Positions 5,888 to 8,560 of a stretch of DNA of 8,560 nucleotides are shown piece after piece; positions within the stretch are counted from its first letter, which is position 1; the number at the start of each line of letters is the position of its first letter. The stretch spans positions 1-8,560 of the forward strand of contig JAEDOJ010000051.1 of NCBI GenBank assembly GCA_016302015.1, read 5' to 3'. The notes beneath the pieces were generated by a model. The model was not told where the DNA came from, did not search any database, and saw nothing but the letters and a program-made list of their open reading frames with translations. The position numbers and the translations under genes are program-made. The DNA comes from Oscillospiraceae bacterium. Its GTDB lineage: Bacteria; Bacillota_A; Clostridia; Oscillospirales; Oscillospiraceae.

Positions 5888-6886
5888 TTATGCCTGTGCG
5901 GCGGTGATGATGGCCATTTTATAGACCTCATCTGCGTTGCAGCCACGGCTCAGATCGTTGATGGGAGCGTTCAGGCCCAACAGGATGGGGCCGTAGGCTT
6001 CGTAGCCGCCCAGACGCTGGGCGATCTTGTAGCCGATGTTGCCTGCCTCAATGCAGGGGAAGACGAAGGTGTTGGCATAACCGGCAACAGGGCTGCCGGG
6101 GAACTTCAACTGACCCACCACAGGGGAAACCGCCGCGTCAAACTGCATTTCGCCGTCGATGGCCAGGTCGGGAGCCAGCTCCTTTGCCTTGGCGGTAGCT
6201 GCCTGGCTCAGGCTGACCGTGCCGCCCTTACCGGAGCCCTTGGTGGAGAAGGACAGCATGGCGACCTTGGGATCAATGCCGAAGAGCTTTGCACAGCCTG
6301 CAACCTCCACGGCAACCTCTGCCAGCTTTTCCGCCGCGGATACGGTGACGTTTCCTTCCTTGTCCACGGAATCCTCATAGGAAATATTGATGGCGCAGTC
6401 GCCCATGGCCAGCTTTTCCTCGCCCCGAACCAGAATGAAGCAGGAAGAGACCAGATGCGCGCCGGGCTTGGTCTTGACCAATTGCAGAGCGGGACGGACG
6501 GTATCGGCAGTGGAATAGGTTGCGCCGCCCAGGAGAGCGTCGGCATAGCCCAGCTTTACCAGCATGGTGCCGAAATAGTTCCCCTTGGACAGGGCGTCAC
6601 GGCACTGCTCCTCGGACATCTTGCCCTTCCGCAGAGCAACCATGGTCTGCACCAGCTTGTCCATCTCAGGGTAAGTGGCGGGGTCCAGGATTTCCAGACC
6701 TTCAATATCAAAGCCGCATTCCTGCGCCTTGGCCTTGACAACGTCCACATTGCCGATGAGAATCGGGGTCAGGAAGCTGTCCTTCTTCAGACGGGCGGCA
6801 GCCTCCAGAATACGGGCGTCGTGGCCTTCGGTGAAAACAATTTTCTTGGGGCTTGCGCTCAGTTTTTCAATCAAACGGTCAAACAT
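5888..6886 (-). CDS. pta: Phosphate acetyltransferase
   Basis: Pta converts acetyl-CoA and phosphate to acetyl phosphate and CoA, the step before acetate kinase in acetate fermentation. The 332-residue length is that of the short, single-domain form without the N-terminal regulatory domain of enteric Pta. Motifs include KKIVFTEGHDARILEAA (14-30), GATYSTADTVRPAL (121-134), KVAMLSFSTKGSG (207-219), DGEMQFDAA (244-252), the EAGNIGYKIAQRLG block (280-293) and the CoA-site NDLSRGC (310-316, with Ser313 and Arg314). The start at 6886 is chosen because AGGAGGAA lies just upstream and the protein then begins MFDRLIEKL. A promoter sits immediately upstream. No acetate kinase gene is next to it, since downstream is the convergent rpiB. 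Confidence 0.97.
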   Translation of the reverse strand: MFDRLIEKLSASPKKIVFTEGHDARILEAAARLKKDSFLTPILIGNVDVVKAKAQECGFDIEGLEILDPATYPEMDKLVQTMVALRKGKMSEEQCRDALSKGNYFGTMLVKLGYADALLGGATYSTADTVRPALQLVKTKPGAHLVSSCFILVRGEEKLAMGDCAINISYEDSVDKEGNVTVSAAEKLAEVAVEVAGCAKLFGIDPKVAMLSFSTKGSGKGGTVSLSQAATAKAKELAPDLAIDGEMQFDAAVSPVVGQLKFPGSPVAGYANTFVFPCIEAGNIGYKIAQRLGGYEAYGPILLGLNAPINDLSRGCNADEVYKMAIITAAQA

Positions 6887-6931
6887 AGATTTCCTCCTAA
6901 AATTCGGCACCATCGCCGTTTTTTCTCATCT

Positions 6932-6961
6932 ATTATATATCCGATGGCAGTCAAAAATCAA
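6932..6961 (-). promoter_or_regulatory. Promoter of pta inside the end of the upstream gene
   Basis: Minus-strand TTGATT (6956-6961) and perfect TATAAT (6932-6937) are 18 bp apart. The -35 box covers the last codons of the pseudouridine synthase gene. Predicted start is near 6925, giving a leader of about 39 nt with a small CGGC/GCCG stem. Pta can therefore be transcribed alone as well as by read-through. Confidence 0.7.
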
Positions 6962-7826
6962 GGCTAACATCCAAATCCGAGAGAATTTCTACAAGATTTC
7001 CCGTGATGGGGTGGGTAAATTTCAGCCCCACGGCGCACAACTGCTGGTAGGTCAGTCCGGCCTTCCGGGAAAATTCCCGCGCCGCCCCGCTTCCGTACTG
7101 GGGATCGCCCAAAATCGGGAAGCCGAAATGCGCACAGTGTACCCGAAGCTGGTGCGTCCGTCCCGTGAGAGGGTGCAGCTCCAGCTTTGCGGTCTGCTCC
7201 CTCCGCTCCAGAATCCGATATTCCGTTTTTGCGGGTTTTCCGTCCTCCCGGACGCAACGGAGCATACTGGGCGGGGCAAATCTGGCGATGGGAGCTTCCA
7301 GAATCCCGTGATCCTCCTCCGGGCAGCCAAAAACCGCGGCGTGATAGGTCTTTTCCATGACCCGGTCTCCCGCCAACTGGCACATATGGGCATGGGCGTG
7401 GGCATTTTTTGCCAGCAGCACCAGACCGAAGGTATCCCTGTCCAGACGGCTGACAGGATGGACGGCACAGCGCTGGCCGGTGGACTGATAATACCAGGTC
7501 AGATAATTTGCAAGGGTTCCCGTGTTCCGGGCGGAGGAGGGATGTACCAGAATTCCCGCAGGCTTGTCCACCGCAATCAGCCATTCATCCTCATACCGGA
7601 TGGACAGGTCTCCCGGTTCCGCCGGATAGACCGGCGCAGGCTCGTCCAGCTCCACACGCACAAAATCACCGATTTTCACAGGAAAATCGGTGTGAACGGT
7701 CTGGCCGTTGACAGTATAGGCGTTGGAAAATTTCAGCCGTTTCACAAGTCCCGAGGACATGCCAAGCTCCTGCCGCAAAATGGACAGCAGCCTGGCGTCT
7801 CTCTGGGCGACGCAGGTCAGTTCCAT
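6951..7826 (-). CDS. RluA-family RNA pseudouridine synthase
   Basis: This cytosolic enzyme isomerises uridine to pseudouridine in rRNA or tRNA. The 291 residues divide into an S4-like RNA-binding domain (about 1-62, including LVKRLKFSNAYTVNGQTV) and a catalytic domain (about 72-288). Visible signatures are VDKPAGILVHPS (86-97), the catalytic-loop block HPVSRLDRDTFGLVLLAK (123-140) with Asp129 as nucleophile, and TGRTHQLRVH (221-230) followed by GDPQYG (240-245). The exact target base (RluA, RluC, RluD or another subtype) cannot be told from sequence alone, so no symbol is given. The start at 7826 shares one base with the stop of the CBS gene (TGATG), suggesting re-initiation, since its own ribosome binding site is weak. 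It lies upstream of pta, whose promoter overlaps its 3' end. Confidence 0.94.
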   Translation of the reverse strand: MELTCVAQRDARLLSILRQELGMSSGLVKRLKFSNAYTVNGQTVHTDFPVKIGDFVRVELDEPAPVYPAEPGDLSIRYEDEWLIAVDKPAGILVHPSSARNTGTLANYLTWYYQSTGQRCAVHPVSRLDRDTFGLVLLAKNAHAHAHMCQLAGDRVMEKTYHAAVFGCPEEDHGILEAPIARFAPPSMLRCVREDGKPAKTEYRILERREQTAKLELHPLTGRTHQLRVHCAHFGFPILGDPQYGSGAAREFSRKAGLTYQQLCAVGLKFTHPITGNLVEILSDLDVSLDF

Positions 7827-8251
7827 CAGCTAACCCCGGAAATCTGCAGCAGGGAATTCTGTTCCAGCCAGTAGCGCATAATGGCCCGGCGGGTAACAAT
7901 GCCGATGAAAGCGCCCTTATCGTCCACCACGGGAACAAAATTCTGATCGCTGGCCTTGATGACCAGCTCCTTCATATCCGTGGATACGGTGACGGGGACG
8001 TTGTCCTTTCGGTGGGTGATGTCCATAATGGAATGATTTTCCGCGTCCCGCATATCCATGATGCACAGATTTTTGATTGCCCACAACAAATCGCCCTCGG
8101 TAAGGGTTCCGCAATAAGAGCCGTCCCGGTGCAAAATGGGCAGCGCCGTATAGCCGGCATTCTCCATGCACTCCATGGCCTGCCGCAGGGTGAAATCATG
8201 GAATAAGTAAGCACAATTGGCCTTTGGCGTCAGAAAAAAGAGCAGATTCAA
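7826..8251 (-). CDS. Two-CBS-domain protein, possible nucleotide sensor
   Basis: CBS pairs bind adenine nucleotides or cyclic di-AMP and regulate partner proteins. The 141-residue protein is little more than two CBS modules. The first (about 6-62) contains FTLRQAMECMENAGYTALPIL and ends GTLTEGDLLWAI. The second (about 75-130) contains IMDITHRKDNVPVTV and ends FIGIVTRRAIMRYW. The layout recalls Firmicutes stand-alone CBS proteins such as the c-di-AMP-binding DarB/CbpB, but I cannot show the ligand. The start is a TTG at 8251, supported by AAAGGA 8 nt upstream and by the family-like N terminus MNLLFFLTPK. The next in-frame ATG would remove part of the first CBS domain. It is coupled to the pseudouridine synthase by a 1-nt overlap, so both are probably made from one transcript. 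Confidence 0.88.
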   Translation of the reverse strand: MNLLFFLTPKANCAYLFHDFTLRQAMECMENAGYTALPILHRDGSYCGTLTEGDLLWAIKNLCIMDMRDAENHSIMDITHRKDNVPVTVSTDMKELVIKASDQNFVPVVDDKGAFIGIVTRRAIMRYWLEQNSLLQISGVS

Positions 8252-8259
8252 GATAACAG

Positions 8260-8265
8260 TCCTTT
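8260..8265 (-). promoter_or_regulatory. Ribosome binding site for a TTG start
   Basis: AAAGGA on the minus strand lies 8 nt before the TTG at 8251. No ATG or GTG is similarly placed, so this site decides the start of the CBS gene. Confidence 0.7.
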
Positions 8266-8297
8266 CTCAGATACACAATCTTCTTTTTACCAACCTC

Positions 8298-8306
8298 ATT
8301 ATACCA
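8298..8306 (-). promoter_or_regulatory. Extended -10 promoter of the CBS-pseudouridine synthase operon
   Basis: Minus-strand TGGTATAAT combines the TGn extension with a perfect TATAAT (8298-8303). No good -35 is found at 17-18 bp. TTTACA lies 21 bp upstream of the -10, which is too far to be standard. Predicted start is near 8291, giving a leader of about 40 nt. Confidence 0.75.
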
Positions 8307-8349
8307 TAAACAACCGTCGAAGTCTGTAAAGAAATTGTGAAGTTCCCAT

Positions 8350-8363
8350 AATTTCATGAAATT
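8350..8363. repeat. 14-bp perfect palindrome upstream of the CBS gene promoter
   Basis: AATTTCATGAAATT is its own reverse complement. It lies about 45 bp upstream of the -10 box, a position where an activator or repressor dimer could bind. No regulator is known from the window, and AT-rich palindromes of this size can arise by chance. Confidence 0.4.
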
Positions 8364-8366
8364 TTT

Positions 8367-8392
8367 AACGCCGCCCCGGAAAGGGCGGCGTT
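8367..8392. other. GC-rich 10-bp hairpin without a T-tract
   Basis: AACGCCGCCC (8367-8376) pairs perfectly with GGGCGGCGTT (8383-8392) around a 6-nt loop. Neither strand has a T-run on the correct side: the T-run at 8362-8366 precedes it on the plus strand and reads as A on the minus strand. It is a stable structure in AT-rich surroundings, perhaps a repeat element or a U-tract-less terminator of a gene beyond the window. Confidence 0.55.
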
Positions 8393-8560
8393 CAGACTGC
8401 CAAAAAAGTCCGGAACCGCCAAAATTGAGATTATTTTTTCCGCAAATTCTCCTTTTTGGATTCTGCGAAAACACAGACAGCTCTCCGAACTTTTTTAGCT
8501 GCATTTCTCTTGCTTTGCAAGAATTTTGGCTTTCATCGCAACTCCCGGTCTACCGTACCT
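8393..8560. other. AT-rich region without a supported gene
   Basis: Nothing here can be assigned. On the minus strand one frame is open from the window edge to a TAA at 8495-8497 (21 codons). Within it a GGGAG lies 6 nt before an ATG that would give the 13-residue peptide MKAKILAKQEKCS. It could be the end of a gene lying outside the window, a tiny peptide, or chance. A TCTTGC/GCAAGA stem (8508-8513 with 8517-8522) overlaps it. No tRNA, riboswitch or promoter was recognised. Confidence 0.3.

Noticed and set aside
6675..7874. Open frame of 399 codons on the plus strand
   Set aside because: It runs antisense through pta and the pseudouridine synthase, both of which have intact family motifs and ribosome binding sites. 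It has neither.
8196..8504. Minus-strand open frame of 102 codons upstream of and overlapping the CBS gene
   Set aside because: It runs through the extended -10 promoter and the ribosome binding site of the CBS gene, and its product has no family resemblance.
1..8560. CRISPR arrays, insertion sequences, tRNA or rRNA genes, toxin-antitoxin or phage modules
   Set aside because: I looked for regularly spaced repeats, transposase motifs, terminal inverted repeats and tRNA-like cloverleaf ends and saw none. The gene content is ordinary core genome.

Overview
The window looks like chromosomal DNA from a low-oxygen Firmicute of the class Clostridia, most plausibly the Oscillospiraceae/Ruminococcaceae group with a moderately GC-rich genome. 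Four things suggest this: the rpmH-rnpA-yidD-yidC order, a YidC that starts directly with a short clostridial-type N terminus and has no lipoprotein signal, strong AGGAGG-type ribosome binding sites, and GC-ending codons beside AT-rich promoters. Genus-level placement is not possible from the sequence alone.

Layout. 1-1567 (minus strand): a strong promoter drives rpmH (ribosomal protein L34), rnpA (RNase P protein), yidD and yidC, the last cut by the window edge. 1643-2125 (minus): a small membrane protein resembling the DUF6512 family. 2126-2265: a compact divergent control region with an AT-rich palindrome. 2266-4023 (plus): argS. 4130-5771 (plus): a multi-pass membrane protein of unknown function, followed 19 nt later by rpiB. 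5791-5823: a perfect hairpin between the convergent rpiB and pta genes. 5888-6886 (minus): pta with its own promoter. 6951-8251 (minus): an RluA-family pseudouridine synthase preceded by a two-CBS-domain protein, the two genes overlapping by one base. 8252-8560: a control region and AT-rich DNA with a GC-rich hairpin and no gene I can support.

How the genes fit together. The first operon joins translation (L34), tRNA 5'-end maturation (RnpA) and membrane protein insertion (YidD, YidC). ArgS and the pseudouridine synthase add further RNA and translation functions. RpiB (pentose phosphate pathway) and Pta (acetyl-CoA to acetyl phosphate) are central carbon enzymes of a fermentative lifestyle. 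The CBS protein may sense a nucleotide.

Most of the window is conserved housekeeping DNA. I see no insertion sequence, phage gene, CRISPR array, tRNA or rRNA gene, toxin-antitoxin pair or defence system. The least explained parts are the 394-residue membrane protein, the DUF6512-like protein, the 8304-8560 region and the RNA hairpins in the rpmH operon. I do not find convincing evidence for a new multi-gene system.
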